Notes: generated by a model from the letters alone, not told the origin. A stretch of 64,000 nucleotides of DNA from Rhododendron vialii (GCF_030253575.1 NC_080561.1:7825001-7889000); one strand, 5' to 3'; counted from the first letter of the stretch, positions 45,957 to 57,694 are shown. Numbers and translations are program-made.

Positions 45957-46670
45957 GAGTGGAGAATTCATCATAGACGCTTTTGTAGATTAGGAACATC
46001 CATTTCCATGTAGATGACATATTTTCTTTCTGTATGAGAAGTTTGTGATGGCAGAAAGAGACAACTCTATTGATAAGAGAAATGAGAAACAGAATATTTA
46101 GTTCAATTTATTGTGCAACATCTCAATATCAACAGCAATCTCCATCATCTGAGAGAGAACCTAAAAACATAAAACTAATCCCCGAATACTCATCACCAAT
46201 ATTGTAATATGAGAAATTATGTCAACGGATTGAAATGAGAGCTTTTAAGGCCCAATCAGACTATACAAACTCGTTAAACAAGGTGTTTTATATTCTTGAT
46301 GAGCTAAGGCACATCAAATCCAAAAGACATTGGAAGTAAAACAGATTTAAAGCAAGGAAAATGTGAATCCATCGTACCAATTATTTGCTGATTGAACTCG
46401 AGTGATGCTCTCTTTGCTAGAGCAGCTCATGGCTCTACTCCCAAGTTTCCAAATATGCACAAACCATCATTCCAGCATTTGAAATCTTCCATTTCCTTCA
46501 CTTCCTTCATTCTTGGAAAGGAAAAACCATTGTTGGTTCATTATCAACTTCAGTGGAGCACAAATGATTAGGATGAATGACGGATTTGGTGAGTTGGTAA
46601 TAGAATTGAGCAAGGATATAGCATATTAGCATTGCTTATGCATAAGCAAAGTCGGTCAAGCTATACCAAT
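45957..46670. other. Spacer between SAUR 45654 and the PPR gene
   Basis: Convergent 3' flanks of the two genes; collinear with 41336-41994 and with 7654-8340. No gene is seen. Confidence 0.5.
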
Positions 46671-48071
46671 TTAACTCGCGACCTCTATCCGACTACAACC
46701 AACATCTTTCTCCAGCCCTCTTTCTTTCATCTCCTCCCTCAATTGCTCAATCTCATTCCACATGCCGTATTTCGCATACATGTTCGATAGCAAAACATAA
46801 ATCCCTTCATTTTGACGATCCAATTCCAGGGCCCTTTGAGCGGCCAATTTAGCCAAATCGACATTCCCACATTCGTAGCAGGCGCTAAGCAGGGATCCCC
46901 ACATAGAAACCGTGTAACAACCATTTGCTCTATATGGCATCTCATTTACCACCTTCCATGCCTTTTCCAACTCACCAGCTCGACAGAGCAAATCAATTAG
47001 GCAACTATAGTGCTCCGGAGTTGGATCCAATCCAAAATCAGAAACCATAGATTCAAAATACTCGATCCCGAGATTCACTTGGCCTGTGTGACCACAAGCA
47101 GAGATGACAGTCACAAATGCCACCCCATCTGGTTTGATCCCCTCCATCAGCATTTCTTTGTACAATCTAACCACTTCTTTAAAATGCCCATTTCTGCCGT
47201 ATACACTGAGCATTGAAGTCCACAGAATAACATCCCTCTTCCTCTCTCCCTCCGGTCCAAACCCCGCCATACTAAAGACCTGCTTAGCTTTCTGTACCAG
47301 CCCACACTTACCATACATTTCAATCAACGAACTCTGCAAAAAGACATCACCTCCCACATTGGGAACCATACGAATGATTTTTGCATGCACCTGTCCACCC
47401 AATTCGATTGCATATAGTCCAGCACATGCACGTAAAGTAGCCGATAAAGTGAAGTTATCATAATTCAAGTTCAACATTGGCATCTTTCGAATAAGTTCAA
47501 ATCCCTCACCCCACAATTCAGCCTCAGCATAACCTGACAAAAGTGCATTTGCACATACTGAGTTTCTAAAAGGCATTTCATCGAACAGTTCCGCTGCATC
47601 ACCGATAAGCAACAATTTCGCGTAAAAATCAATCAGGGCACTCCCCACAAACACACTAGATGACCAACCCGATTTGATCACACGGGTATGCAACTGTTTA
47701 CCAAATTCAACAGCTTTGATATCAGAGGAAGCCGTTAACGTGCTACACAGAGCGTATGAGTCTATATCAACCCCATTGATGTGGGTGAAGGCAAAGGTTT
47801 GTAGAGCGAGAAAAGGCCACCCTCTTCGACGAAGATCAGATATCAAAGCATTAAAGGATAATGGGTTTGTTGGGTTGATGAAGGTGAAGAAGTTGGTGAG
47901 AGTTTGAAGGTGGGTTCTGGGAACGCACGTACTGTATGTGAAAATGAGTTGGGTGTGGAGGCCAAGGGAGAGAAATAGTAAGCCTGTTCTAAGTAGGTGT
48001 GCATGAAGTTTCTTGAGGGAATTAAGATTCTTAGTTTGAGAACATTGGTGCAAGAAATGAGAGATAGACAT
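46671..48071 (-). CDS. PPR protein, PLS class with E motif (intact copy)
   Basis: An intronless 466-aa pentatricopeptide-repeat protein starting MSISHFLHQCSQTKNLNSLK. The codon before this ATG is TTG, so the first ATG is used. Repeats run from about residue 15 to 370; examples are FGKQLHTRVIKSGWSSSVF, ALIDFYAKLLLIGDAAELF, SLIEMYGKCGLVQKAKQVF and EGIKPDGVAFVTVISACGHT. The C-terminus is an E-type region (GSLLSACYECGNVDLAKLAA, LLSNMYAKYGMWNEIEQLRE, ending GCSRIEV) without a DYW domain. Such proteins bind organellar RNA one base per repeat and usually guide C-to-U editing, with a DYW partner supplied in trans. The organelle is not decided here: the N-terminus is only mildly transit-like. It is the only complete one of six copies in the array. 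The target RNA is unknown. Confidence 0.92.
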   Translation of the reverse strand: MSISHFLHQCSQTKNLNSLKKLHAHLLRTGLLFLSLGLHTQLIFTYSTCVPRTHLQTLTNFFTFINPTNPLSFNALISDLRRRGWPFLALQTFAFTHINGVDIDSYALCSTLTASSDIKAVEFGKQLHTRVIKSGWSSSVFVGSALIDFYAKLLLIGDAAELFDEMPFRNSVCANALLSGYAEAELWGEGFELIRKMPMLNLNYDNFTLSATLRACAGLYAIELGGQVHAKIIRMVPNVGGDVFLQSSLIEMYGKCGLVQKAKQVFSMAGFGPEGERKRDVILWTSMLSVYGRNGHFKEVVRLYKEMLMEGIKPDGVAFVTVISACGHTGQVNLGIEYFESMVSDFGLDPTPEHYSCLIDLLCRAGELEKAWKVVNEMPYRANGCYTVSMWGSLLSACYECGNVDLAKLAAQRALELDRQNEGIYVLLSNMYAKYGMWNEIEQLREEMKERGLEKDVGCSRIEVAS

Positions 48072-48962
48072 CAATCATCAATAGTTCGTGTCATGAAAAT
48101 GGCATTGGCTTTGGCACGACATCAAAGGGGGAAACAAAAAGACTAATGGCTTGGTCTTAGTTGAGTGTCACTGGTATATACAGAGCAAGCAGCTCCTGGC
48201 TCGGCTCGGCTCGTTTAACGATCGAATCGAATTGAGTTCATCACTCAAAAGTTCAAATCGACTTGCAAAAGTTGACAAATTTGATAAACTCTATCACAAA
48301 GTAGGTGTCTTCCACACAATTATGTTATGAAAAAAAACTCGAAGCACCTCGTGAACACTAAAAAATCACTCTCCAATATATTTTTTGGGTACATAAAATG
48401 GAAGTACAAGTATGGTACCTAGTCACCTCGCTAAAAAGTATTATCATGTCACAGTATACCAATGTCTCTACAAAATCCTACCGTACCGCACCTACGTCAC
48501 AGTATACCAATGTCTCTAGAAAATCCTACCGTACCGCACCTACGTCAGGATCCAACCTAAGATCCACCACGTGTGGTTAGTTTCAGGAATATGTTTTGCC
48601 CCAAATCCCTTTTCCTTATAAATTGTTTTCGCAGATAAAAAAAAAATGTTTAGCCCAAAGCCTACCGTACCGAAACTATGAACATTCATCAAACTCGGAT
48701 TGTCTAATCACTCTCGAATAAAAGGTAGAACCATGGGTTAAAGCCCAAAGCCTTCGCTTGGGAAAACAAAGCCCAAGCCCAAGCCCAGCGCGACGCGCCT
48801 CGCTGTCATTGGCAACCCAACAAACCCTACTGTAGACCACGCCGTAGCTGATCTCTCTTCAAACTCCAAGCACCAGACCGTACTATCCGGTACAATCTCG
48901 AACCCTAATCCCCCCCTTCTGATTTCACTTCGATCGATCGTTGTTCGTCACGACGTCGGAGA
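48072..48962. promoter_or_regulatory. Intergenic region: PPR and YAF9A-like promoters
   Basis: The two genes are divergent. On the YAF9A side, GCCCA words are dense near 48760-48790 (agcccaagcccaagcccagc) and an AAACCCTA-like telo box is near 48822; both are common in promoters of plant housekeeping genes. A two-copy 48-bp tandem repeat is at 48448-48543. No TATA box is obvious for either gene. Confidence 0.5.
48448..48543. repeat. Tandem duplication of 48 bp
   Basis: Two copies (48448-48495, 48496-48543) differ by one base. The period is divisible by three, so a spurious repeated peptide appears in one frame, but no gene is supported. Confidence 0.9.
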
Positions 48963-51900
48963 ATGCCTCAGAGCTCATCGTCGGCAAAAAAGCACGGGGC
49001 GGAGGATCCGTCGGACGTTAGCGGGCCCACCCCGAAATCACAGCGCACCAAAGTGGTGGTAAAATCCGCAGAGGAGTCTGACAAGAAGGTAATAACTTTC
49101 GTTTCAATTTTATGATTTTTTTCAATTACCTTAGGAGTACCCACATCATGAATGAGAAAACAGCAAGTCTAGGAACACTCCTACCGACTACCAACCATTC
49201 CTCTCTCACTCACGTATGTGTGAGGCCGACACATAGGTGAGAGGGGAGTGGTCGGTAGGAGTGTACGTAGCATTCATGATCTTTACTAGTAAGTCTAGTA
49301 ACGTGCACAACATGCTTTGTGGTAGTATGATGAACTTCTAGTTTTCCACTACGAATGAGACACTACCACATATGCATGATTCACAAAATTTTGTGCATGT
49401 GGTTGTGTTTCAGTGGAAACTAGATGAATTGTTAGTGTTCAACTACCAATGAGACACTGTCATGTATGCATGTTGTCCTTGTACGATGTGTCAGTGTTTC
49501 ATTGGCAACGGGATGAATTGCTAGTTTTTCAACTACCAATGAGACATGTTGTCTTGCACTATGTGCTTATGTGTTAGTGTTTCATTGGCAACGGGATGAA
49601 TTGCTAGTTTTTCAACTACCAATGAGACTGCCATATATGCATGTTGTGCAAAATTTTGTGCTTGTGCGGCGGCACTTCATTGGCAACCGGATGAATTTCT
49701 AGCTTTCAACTTCCGATGAGACAGTGCCACATATGGATATTGCACGAAATGTTGTGCATGTGTGGCACTATTCCGTTGGTGACCGGATGAATTGCTAGTT
49801 GCCACATATGCATGTTGTGCATGTTGTTGTGTTCCTAGACATCCTCGATCCTTATAAGGCCATCTCCAATTTTTTATGAGGTTTGCATACAATGAAAAGA
49901 CAGCAAAAAGTGAGTTCCAATCTTTCGCCTTACTTGAAAAGGCCATCTCCAATTATTTGCCAATTTTTTTTTATCAGCTTTACATAAAATGCTAAGAGAG
50001 CAAAAAGTGTGCTCCTGTCACCAATTAGATATGAAAGATAAGGAAGAAGAAAAAATGTTTCATTAAATTAGGAAGAAGTGAGCTTTTAACCAAATTTTGG
50101 TGGAAGAAGCTTTTGAGATTAGCTTTGAGGCTTTCAAATGGTGGATTAAAATGGTGGTAATTACTCTAGAGGATATGTTTGGGTATCAAGCTTTTAACCA
50201 AAATTTTCACTTCAATGAGCAAAAATAGTGCGAGGATTTGTGATGGTGTAAAGGATAGATATTTGTTTCAGTATTGATGACGGGTTCTGTGTAGAGCTTG
50301 AAGAAACAACTCAAAGATGCCGAAATCAGCATTCCTATAGTTTTTGGTAGCATTGCTTTCTGGCTAGGGAAAAAGGCAAGCGAGTAAGTTTGTGTAAGGT
50401 TCATGAATTGCTTTTATCTTTTCAAAGAAATGCCCATTTGACTGTTGTCATCGTTTGATTAGGTTTCAGTCTCATAAATGGACTGTTTATGTTCGCGGTG
50501 CAACAAATGAGGATCTTGGTGTAGTAGTAAAGCGTGCTGTCTTCCAATTACATGCCAGTTTCAATAATCCAACAAGGGTATTGGAGTCCCCACCATTTGA
50601 GGTGTCCGAATCCGGATGGGGTGAATTTGAAATTGCCATTACCCTTCACTTCCACAGCGATATTTGTGAGAAGCCGCTGCACTTGTGAGTTGCTTTGCTT
50701 GTTACATGAACTGAATCATTGTTAGGAAGGAACTTTCATGCCAACCATGTGATTTCCAATTTTAGTCTGTGGTAAATATTCTTTAGTAACTTTGAAATTT
50801 CAAATGATGGTCAAATGATTCTTCAATATAATTTGGATCAAATTCTCTTTTGGAAATTTTTACTAGAAAAAGAGGCATATTTAAAGGCTTGTCTGGAAAC
50901 TTTCAATGTGAACAGAAAAGGGCTCAATTCATTCTTCTGGTTTGGAAATATTGTCGAAGTTGTAGCATCAATCCATGTAATGGGATCTCAAACTCAGTCA
51001 CAAGGATAGAATCTCATCATGTCTAATGCTATGCTAAATACAAGTTGGACAGAAAAAGACTGAAAAAAGTGCATGTACCCGAATGATCAACCAATAAACT
51101 AGCATAACATTAGTTTTCACTGTCTAAAACTTCAATACAGGGGCAACCGAATTTAGTTTACTTCAATATTCAGGTAGCAGGTACAAAACTACATGCTGAA
51201 CTCAACCTGAAATTAAACGTAGAAATATAAGTAACTAATGGGACCATTAATTTCTGTACACGCAAAAGTACCATCCGTTGATTTTACTTTAACTGCATCT
51301 TTATAATACGGACATTACACTTTTATCTTCCCAATATGTACGTACTATGCACAAATTTATTTCGTGAAATTCATAATTTCGTTTCTTTGAATTATGTATT
51401 CAATGAAGATTGAAATTGAACCAAAATATTTCTACTGATAGATGTACATACCAGAAAGGAAATAAGATAGTGGCTATTTTGTCCTTTTAGAAGTAGGAAT
51501 TCATTACTTTTTCTTCACCTTGGATATGTGAAATCTCTTAATCAACTATTTACAGGTTTCACCATTTAAAGTTGTATCCGGAGGATGAATCTGGTTCATT
51601 GTCTACTAAAAAGCCGGTTGTTGTGGAATCTTATGACGAGATTGTGCTTACCGAACCTTCAGAGGGTTTCTTTGCTCGCGTGCAAAATCATCCGGCTGTA
51701 ATTGTGCCTCGGTTACCTCCTGGTTTCAGTTTACCTCCTCCTGGTAGGTTTCCTTTCCAGCCTGTCTTTAGATTTTGTGCCTTACTATTTTCTGAATTAC
51801 CAAACTGCATTAGTGCTTGTGTAGTACCAAATGAAGATATAGATAAGAGGAAGAGAGGTGACACTAAAGATAATCCATTAAGCCAGTGGTTTTCAAATTT

Positions 51901-52829
51901 CTCTGAAGCCGATGAGCTATTAAAGCTTGCAGCAGCTCGTCAGCAGGTCAACGTGAATTTCTATACTTGCCATTTCTTTTCATATACATAATCTCAAATA
52001 TCATTTTCTATTCATGTAACCAAGCGAGGACATAAACACTCATACTTGGGGTTTGGTTTATATGTTAAATTTTCGGAGATATGCCACTCGTTAGAGAGTT
52101 ATGCTGACTATGCACTTATAGCAACAACAAAAAGGAGTCATCCATACCATATTGGCTGTGAATCTGTCCCTTCCCTGCAACTTGAGAGAAAAATAACTTT
52201 AGCATGACATTTACAGTATTGTAGCTCTTAGGAATTTCATACTCCGATCTTCCTGGCGATTCATCACTGGCCCACCCAACCCAGCAGGTCTGGGGCGGGG
52301 CAGGCCTGCCATAGGTTCGAATCCTGCCACCTTTCTTGTGGATCATCCTGTAGTTACAGGATGATAGGAATAACAAAGCAGAAATTTGAAAATGAGCACA
52401 TCAATATATGAATTGTTTCATTATTCGTTATTTCTGGGTCTTTTCGTTGCATTCTGTGTATGTTGTCTGGAAAGCTAGATTCGGATGTTCTACTATTGGT
52501 AGGGAGTTGGGAACCCGTCTAACTTCGCTATTGCTCTGAATTAGTTGCATTGTGCATTTTACTTCTATAGGTAGTTTAAGCATGTTTCTTTTGCAGATTA
52601 TTTCAATTTTTACAGCATGCATGGACTGAATTTCATATTCTTTGTACTAATTATGCAATCCCATGAACGTTTATTGACTGATTGTTTCAATCTTCAAAAA
52701 ATGCATCTACTGAATTCTTTGCCTTCTATTTGAATATGATAGGTGCAAGCCCATATTGCTAGACTTAGAAGGCAGTTGACTGTGATTGACGGGCCGCATC
52801 AACAGATGAAAAGTTCCTCTGATATGTGA
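48963..52829 (+). CDS. YAF9A: YEATS-domain protein, YAF9A/TAF14b (GAS41) homologue, six exons
   Basis: Exons: 48963-49088, 50295-50383, 50463-50684, 51556-51743, 51825-51946, 52743-52829; all introns are GT-AG and the sum is 277 codons. The N-terminus [18 protein letters not shown] is disordered. The YEATS domain (about residues 50-165) shows [59 protein letters not shown] and [13 protein letters not shown] linker and KRKRGDTKD follow, and a C-terminal helix ([20 protein letters not shown]) is likely a coiled coil. In plants this protein reads acylated histone H3 as part of SWR1 and NuA4 complexes in the nucleus. Exon 2 could start instead at 50304 after a second AG, dropping three codons. 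Intron 4 is 81 nt and has no in-frame stop. Confidence in the family is high; the exact paralogue (A or B) is uncertain. Confidence 0.93.
49320..49835. repeat. Degenerate minisatellite in YAF9A intron 1
   Basis: Five to six diverged copies of a unit of roughly 100 bp carry the words ggcaacgggatgaattgcta, tcaactaccaatgagac and catatatgcatgttgtgc. It lies wholly within intron 1 and accounts for much of its length. Confidence 0.75.
52240..52360 (+). mobile_element. SINE-like sequence in YAF9A intron 5
   Basis: ggttcgaatcctgccacc (near 52313) is a good tRNA B-box. A poor A-box candidate (tggcgattcatcactgg) lies about 60 bp upstream. No target duplication is recognised, so this is a tentative tRNA-derived SINE remnant. 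The spacing and lack of cloverleaf argue against a tRNA gene. Confidence 0.4.
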
Positions 52830-53589
52830 ACGTGCATTATTCCTCCCATAAGCTCAATTTTACTTCTTAAAATCACCTTATGGCAGACTGCATGTGTATG
52901 TTTGTAACGTTGGAAGTGTATTATTACAATGAGTCATTTATCCTGTGAGTCTGTAATTGTTTCTTAGATATCTTCCTGTTGTTGTAATTCGTAGCTGATT
53001 GATGTTTTATTTTTAGGAAACAGGAGGAAGAAGTATGTAAAACAATAATGCTTTTGTTTGTTGAATGAAATGTTTTTGTTGGGAATAATTATGTCTGTAA
53101 ATTTACTGATTCCCGTCCAAGGAGCCTGCTATTACTCATACGCTTCTCCGTTCTATCTTATACTTTGACATAGTATTTGTCCCCAAACATATCATTGAAT
53201 TTGGGAAAGTGGCCTATGCTTGAATAACTGAAAACGTGATTTCTACTATTCATGCTGATAAATTGGAAGGAACAGGAAAATCATTACTTTTCAGATGTAG
53301 AGTTGGATGATTAGAACTTGTACCCATTAATCTTTCCTGCATTGGGCTTCTAATGCTTCCGACCTTTTTAATCCTCTGGCTCAAATGTTGCTATGCCTGT
53401 TGCCATTTGAAGGCCACATTTTAACTCGTCAACAGTGGCAATTTATCAGTTCACGTCGCGCAAGCTTGTTAATTCATAGTTTTCCTATTTCGATTCACCA
53501 GCCCACAAAGTTATAAGGTTATACCCATTGCACAAGGTTCTCTCGCTTACTGCAAAACTTATGAGTTCGACACCGATTCTTGCCTTGAG
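52830..53589. other. 3' flank of YAF9A; no gene seen
   Basis: 3' UTR and intergenic DNA. A GTT-rich stretch near 52975-53085 could contain the poly-A region. Nothing else is recognised. Confidence 0.4.
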
Positions 53590-53925
53590 TTCGTGCCAAA
53601 TTGCCGGGAACAGATATCACTTTTCATGTCCACTCAAATTCTAAGGTATGCACTCCTAATCAGTATGTGTTTGTAACACTGAAATTACTTTTTTTTGTTT
53701 CAAGTGTAAAGCTTCACATCAATGTTTCTGTTGAAGATCACTTGGTACAGGGCAATAAAGCTAGGAGATATTCTCAGGTACCCCCCATGAGTCCTTTTGA
53801 TGCTCCAGAGTGTCCAGAAATGGGAGGTGATAAAGAATGGGGTCCTCAATTATTTGCTAATTTCTTTTGGGTCCTCCCCATGCTTTTAGTGGTCATCTCA
53901 GTATTATTTCTCTGTTAGCTCGTGC
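53590..53925 (+). other. Possible exon remnants of an unrecognised membrane-protein gene
   Basis: A plausible splice (AAG/gtatgc near 53643; acceptor gtgtaaag near 53711) joins GTDITFHVHSNSK to LHINVSVEDHLVQGNKARRY, and the frame continues through PPMSPFDAPECPEMGGD to a hydrophobic segment (FFWVLPMLLVVISVLF) and a stop at 53916-53918. The composition, a short soluble tail followed by a membrane anchor at the C-terminus, looks like the end of a real protein, but I cannot assign it and see no upstream exons. It may be a gene fragment. Confidence is low. Confidence 0.3.
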
Positions 53926-53957
53926 TTTTGTTTCACCAGGTTTGATTCCCTATCCTT

Positions 53958-54149
53958 GTTTTATGACAACCGAATATCCGGGCCAGCTTGTGCACACCTC
54001 GAGTAATTTCAGGCCTCTAAAGTTAACAACCAAGCAGACCCTCCAGTGGCTCCAAAGTTTGGAATGTTTGGCCTCCGTAGGATTCGAACATGCAACCTCA
54101 AGAAGGACAAGCACTTATTTGCTTCTCGTGCCAACTTAGCGAAAGCCCT
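53958..54149 (-). mobile_element. SINE with 19-bp target duplication
   Basis: The sequence ggtttgattccctatcctt flanks it exactly (53939-53957 and 54150-54168). On the minus strand it begins with an A-box-like GCTAAGTTGGCACGAGAAGC, has B-box GTTCGAATCC and ends with CTCGAGGTGTGCACAAGCTG and GGCCCGGATATTCGG plus a short A-rich tail. The perfect, long duplication marks a comparatively recent insertion. The same family is at 57695 and in pieces at 20618 and 54616. Confidence 0.88.
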
Positions 54150-54615
54150 GGTTTGATTCCCTATCCTTAATTATTAGAACATCTTCTATATATCTGTTTT
54201 GAAGTGGGTCCTGGGGATTAGACAATATCATGTTATCTTCATCTTGATATTGTATTTAACTAGAACCCATTTCAGATTCTTTATCTTGATGTCATCTTTG
54301 CATGTTTTCAGCATTTTTCTTGTTGATTAGTTGCCGTACCACCCATAGGAATGTATCCGGTTTTGTTTATTTAATTCCCGAGTTATATCAGCATATCAGT
54401 GACTCTCATCTTGTTTATGCTTCTCTATAGATACTGAATAAATATAGGCACATGTGTTTTGATATACTATATAATGTTTCTCACTGTGCACAGGATGAAG
54501 CTAATACTAAAATTTTCTCTTAGGCTTCTTGTCATTTTTCCTTTCTTGATTTTAGTATTTCGGGAAACAAAAGCAACAGTAAAAAAGTGTGGAAACCCCT
54601 ACTCTTGTTTTTTTT

Positions 54616-54680
54616 TGGTTCGACGGTTAAGGATGTCCGGGTCAGCTCACGCGCACCTAGACTGATCCCCGCCATTTTCA
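54616..54680 (-). mobile_element. SINE 3' fragment
   Basis: ggatgtccgggtcagctcac followed by gcgcacctagactgatcccc is the inverted 3' end of the SINE family at 53958. The tRNA-like half is not seen. Confidence 0.5.
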
Positions 54681-55115
54681 GAGAAGTGAAAGATGCCCTG
54701 TGGGTAGTTACAGTTTTCTTGAGTGATGTTATTTGGATAATTAATAAAAAAGCTGGCCGTTTGAAAGTAGTTGGAACTGATATCACAATTCCTTCGCTAT
54801 TTTTTTGTTCTCACATGATGATTTTGGGGGGCAAGAGTAACATGGCCTTCATGTGGCCTACGAAAAAAGGCATTGTCATTTGTCAACATCATCATCAGTT
54901 TAAAAGAAATTTCCCTTTTATGTTTTCTGGTAAACAGTCGCCTGGCTTGATTGATATTGATTTGCCAATATTACGCAGGAGGGCCCCACTCTATCATTCT
55001 CTGTTTTTTCTTTTGGAAGTGATTCCTCCCCAGTCCAAGTTTTGGACCGGAGCGGACAGTCAAAAGTTGGACTGTCCAATGCTGCAATCATTAATTCGGA
55101 TCTTCTCAAAGACTC

Positions 55116-55163
55116 TTCGCGTGAAGAATTGATATCCGCTTCGCGTGAAGAATTGATATCCGT
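55116..55163. repeat. Tandem duplication of 24 bp
   Basis: cttcgcgtgaagaattgata with tccg occurs twice in a row. Each copy contains a near-palindrome, TTCGCGTGAA. Confidence 0.8.
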
Positions 55164-55434
55164 CTGCCCATGAAAATGAGAATATAGTAGGTCTATATGC
55201 AATATGCATCTCTCAATCGTGTTTTTAGCGGGAGATTTAGGAACTTTTTTCTGTATTTAAGTGGAACAGTAAAGAAAAACTAAGACATTGTCCTGGGGAA
55301 TTTCACCTCCTTAGCATCATCTAACAGCAACTGCTCAAGGCAGTTTAGCATAACGAGGCCTAAAACAACAGAATTACAACAATTGCTAGGAAAGCAACCA
55401 AACAGCATCAGCATATCGGCTGGCTTGTTCTGAC

Positions 55435-55625
55435 TTTAGGAGATCCAAGAGAGACCTGCAATCAGAGAGTATACTGCTTAGCTCTCATTAGTAAGGTTAA
55501 TTCCCATTGATCAAATTCACCAAGGCTAGAGAATCTGTCTCCACAATAACTCTATACAAAGAATGAGCCCTAGCTAACTGTAATCCATCCCTCAAAGCCC
55601 AAGCTTCCGCGGCAGGACTCGTTTG
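55435..55625 (-). mobile_element. LINE-type RNase H domain fragment
   Basis: The minus strand encodes SPAAEAWALRDGLQLARAHS then LYRVIVETDSLALVNLINGN before stops. This is the AEAWALR...ESD signature of the RNase H domain of plant L1-type LINEs and related host genes. It is followed by frame loss, and no reverse transcriptase is present. It is an old fragment. Confidence 0.65.
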
Positions 55626-55640
55626 GATTGTCAGCTTATT

Positions 55641-56913
55641 TGCTTATATACTCTACATAATCATCAAACAGAATGTAAGCAAATAAGTGAACCAACAACC
55701 GTTGAGGTGAACCATTTAAGCTTGACCCTGTTTGGTACTCTAAACTTAGTCACATAATCCTTCAAAATGCCCTGCGCTCCCGCTCTTAATCTTTGCACTG
55801 CATTCGTTCTCTCAATCCTCACCGTCACGAACTTTAGTAGTTTGGGATTTCATTAGTTTGGGAACCGATCAAGCCCTTACCCGATATCCGAATAAGCTGA
55901 TTTTTTACAAGAACTCTTAAAAACATGTTTTAAACAAATTGAACGACTCCGATTATTTGCGTGAAATTCTGATTAGTTTTGTGTTAAATATTGTGTAAGC
56001 GGAACCGGACCCATATATATGTGTGTCTGCATATGTCAGTATTTTCATCTACATGTATATACTATAATATATGTGCATTTGCAGTACATTCCGTGATGCT
56101 TACAAGTATCATACATGTACTGGAAAGGACCTGACCTTATCAGTGTTATTGGAATGAAACAAAGGGACAAGACTTATGCAGGACACAGCCGTATCCAAGC
56201 ATCAAAATTGATCTCTTTCTCAGCCTTAGAACATGGAGGAGATATTACAATACTCCAGCTATTTTTCTTTTGGTTTTTTTTTTTTTTCATTTTTGGTCTG
56301 GAATGGTGAGCCCCATAGGCTCCATTGAGGCAATGCATTTTGTGGTGCTCATTTCCAAGGGGCTTTAATGTTCACATCTAACTCCACAAATTGGAAAGGA
56401 CCACACATGGGAAGCCTCTTTTTGGGGAAACACTTCCAGATTTCTGTGTTTTGGAGAACTGTTGGAATTTGAGAAATGTGATTTGAAGTTTTACCTACCT
56501 TGTTGTAGAGCATGTACAACTGTAAGGTAAAAATGCTAGTGAACAGTGCAAATTTTTTCTTTTATCTACTCATATCTCGTTTAACACTACAACAATACTA
56601 TTTATTCTACCTATACTTACATCTCTTTCAACACTACAATAATACTATCTATTTTACATATCCTCAATTGAAATACATTTTCTCTTTTATTGACACCTAC
56701 TGTCTGATCAGTTTATCGCTAGACTCGAATTCTTGAATTGATTTGGATATGTAATCTTTCTTCTCGTGTGTAATAGGTTTTTGTAACCATTGTACTAGAC
56801 GCACGCGGTAGGTTGTATTATTCAGTCATTAATGATTTTTTAACTGATTTCTCCACACACACAAAAAAAAAAACAGTGCACTATGTATTTTAATAGTGCA
56901 AATTTTCCAGAAA

Positions 56914-56952
<39 letters not shown>

Positions 56953-57300
56953 TAATAAAATATTACATACCTGATGTACAGTACTTCCCTACTTGTGCCG
57001 GAGCACTGTAGACAAAATGCATTGTACAGAAGCTCTTGTGAGGCTGCTGCTTGTGTTTTTTCCCCATCTAAAATAGCCAAAACTTCAATATACCTAAGCT
57101 ACTGTTGTTCCTCTTTCTTCTGCTATGTTAGTTTCTCGTGACCTTTCTATTTTGTCTAGGTCACTCAAATTCAAGCTCATATCGCTTGTTGATAAAAAAA
57201 GAAGAACTTTAACTAAGATCCAGTGTCAAACTATTCACAACAAGTGCGGTTTTTGTTACAATATGATGTGTGTTCAGTAAAATGCAAGAACAAGACTGTG
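55641..57300. other. Intergenic DNA; no gene seen
   Basis: It contains a (AG)n microsatellite at 56917-56949, T-runs near 56275 and a weakly repeated motif (ctacaacaatactatttattctac / ctacaataatactatctattttac as two similar words near 56586-56660). No ORF with recognisable similarity is present. Confidence 0.4.
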
Positions 57301-57637
57301 AGGTTCCGTTTGTTTGGGCGCAAAATGTTTTTCGGTAAAATGTTTTACTTATTTTCCGGTGTTTGGTTGTGTAAAAAATATTTTTCATTAATTTGATGAA
57401 AATGATTTACCCTTAAATCTTCCGTAAGTTATTTTCCAAAATGAACCCGCTGCCTTCTACTGCAATTCTCTCTCTCTCCCACCCCCCCCCCCCCCCCCCC
57501 CCCCCTCTACACTATTTTCTTGATTTCTGAAAATATTTTCAAGTGCCAACCAAATACTAAAAAATAAAAGTATGAAGTTTATTTTCTGAAAAATTATTTT
57601 ACATAGAAAATATTTTACATCGAAACAAACGGAGCCT
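57301..57637. mobile_element. MITE with AGG(C/T)TCCGTTTGTTT ends
   Basis: aggttccgtttgttt at 57301 and its complement aaacaaacggagcct at 57623-57637 are inverted ends, and the interior also pairs (tgttttacttattttcc with gaaaatattttacat words). A run of 24 C bases at 57482-57505 lies in the middle. The target duplication is not clear. Confidence 0.6.
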
Positions 57638-57694
57638 AATATAGATGAATAAAGGAAAAATAAGGGCAATGAAACAAAACTCCAGTCACAACCA

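Noticed and set aside
48398-48580. Small ORF with a repeated 16-residue peptide
   Set aside because: The repetition comes from a 48-bp tandem duplication in intergenic DNA; no family or transcript signal.
52313-52330. B-box sequence as a tRNA gene
   Set aside because: No cloverleaf can be drawn around it and the A-box is poor; it fits a SINE remnant.
54587-55132. 181-codon ORF
   Set aside because: It runs through a SINE fragment and low-complexity DNA; no domain is seen.
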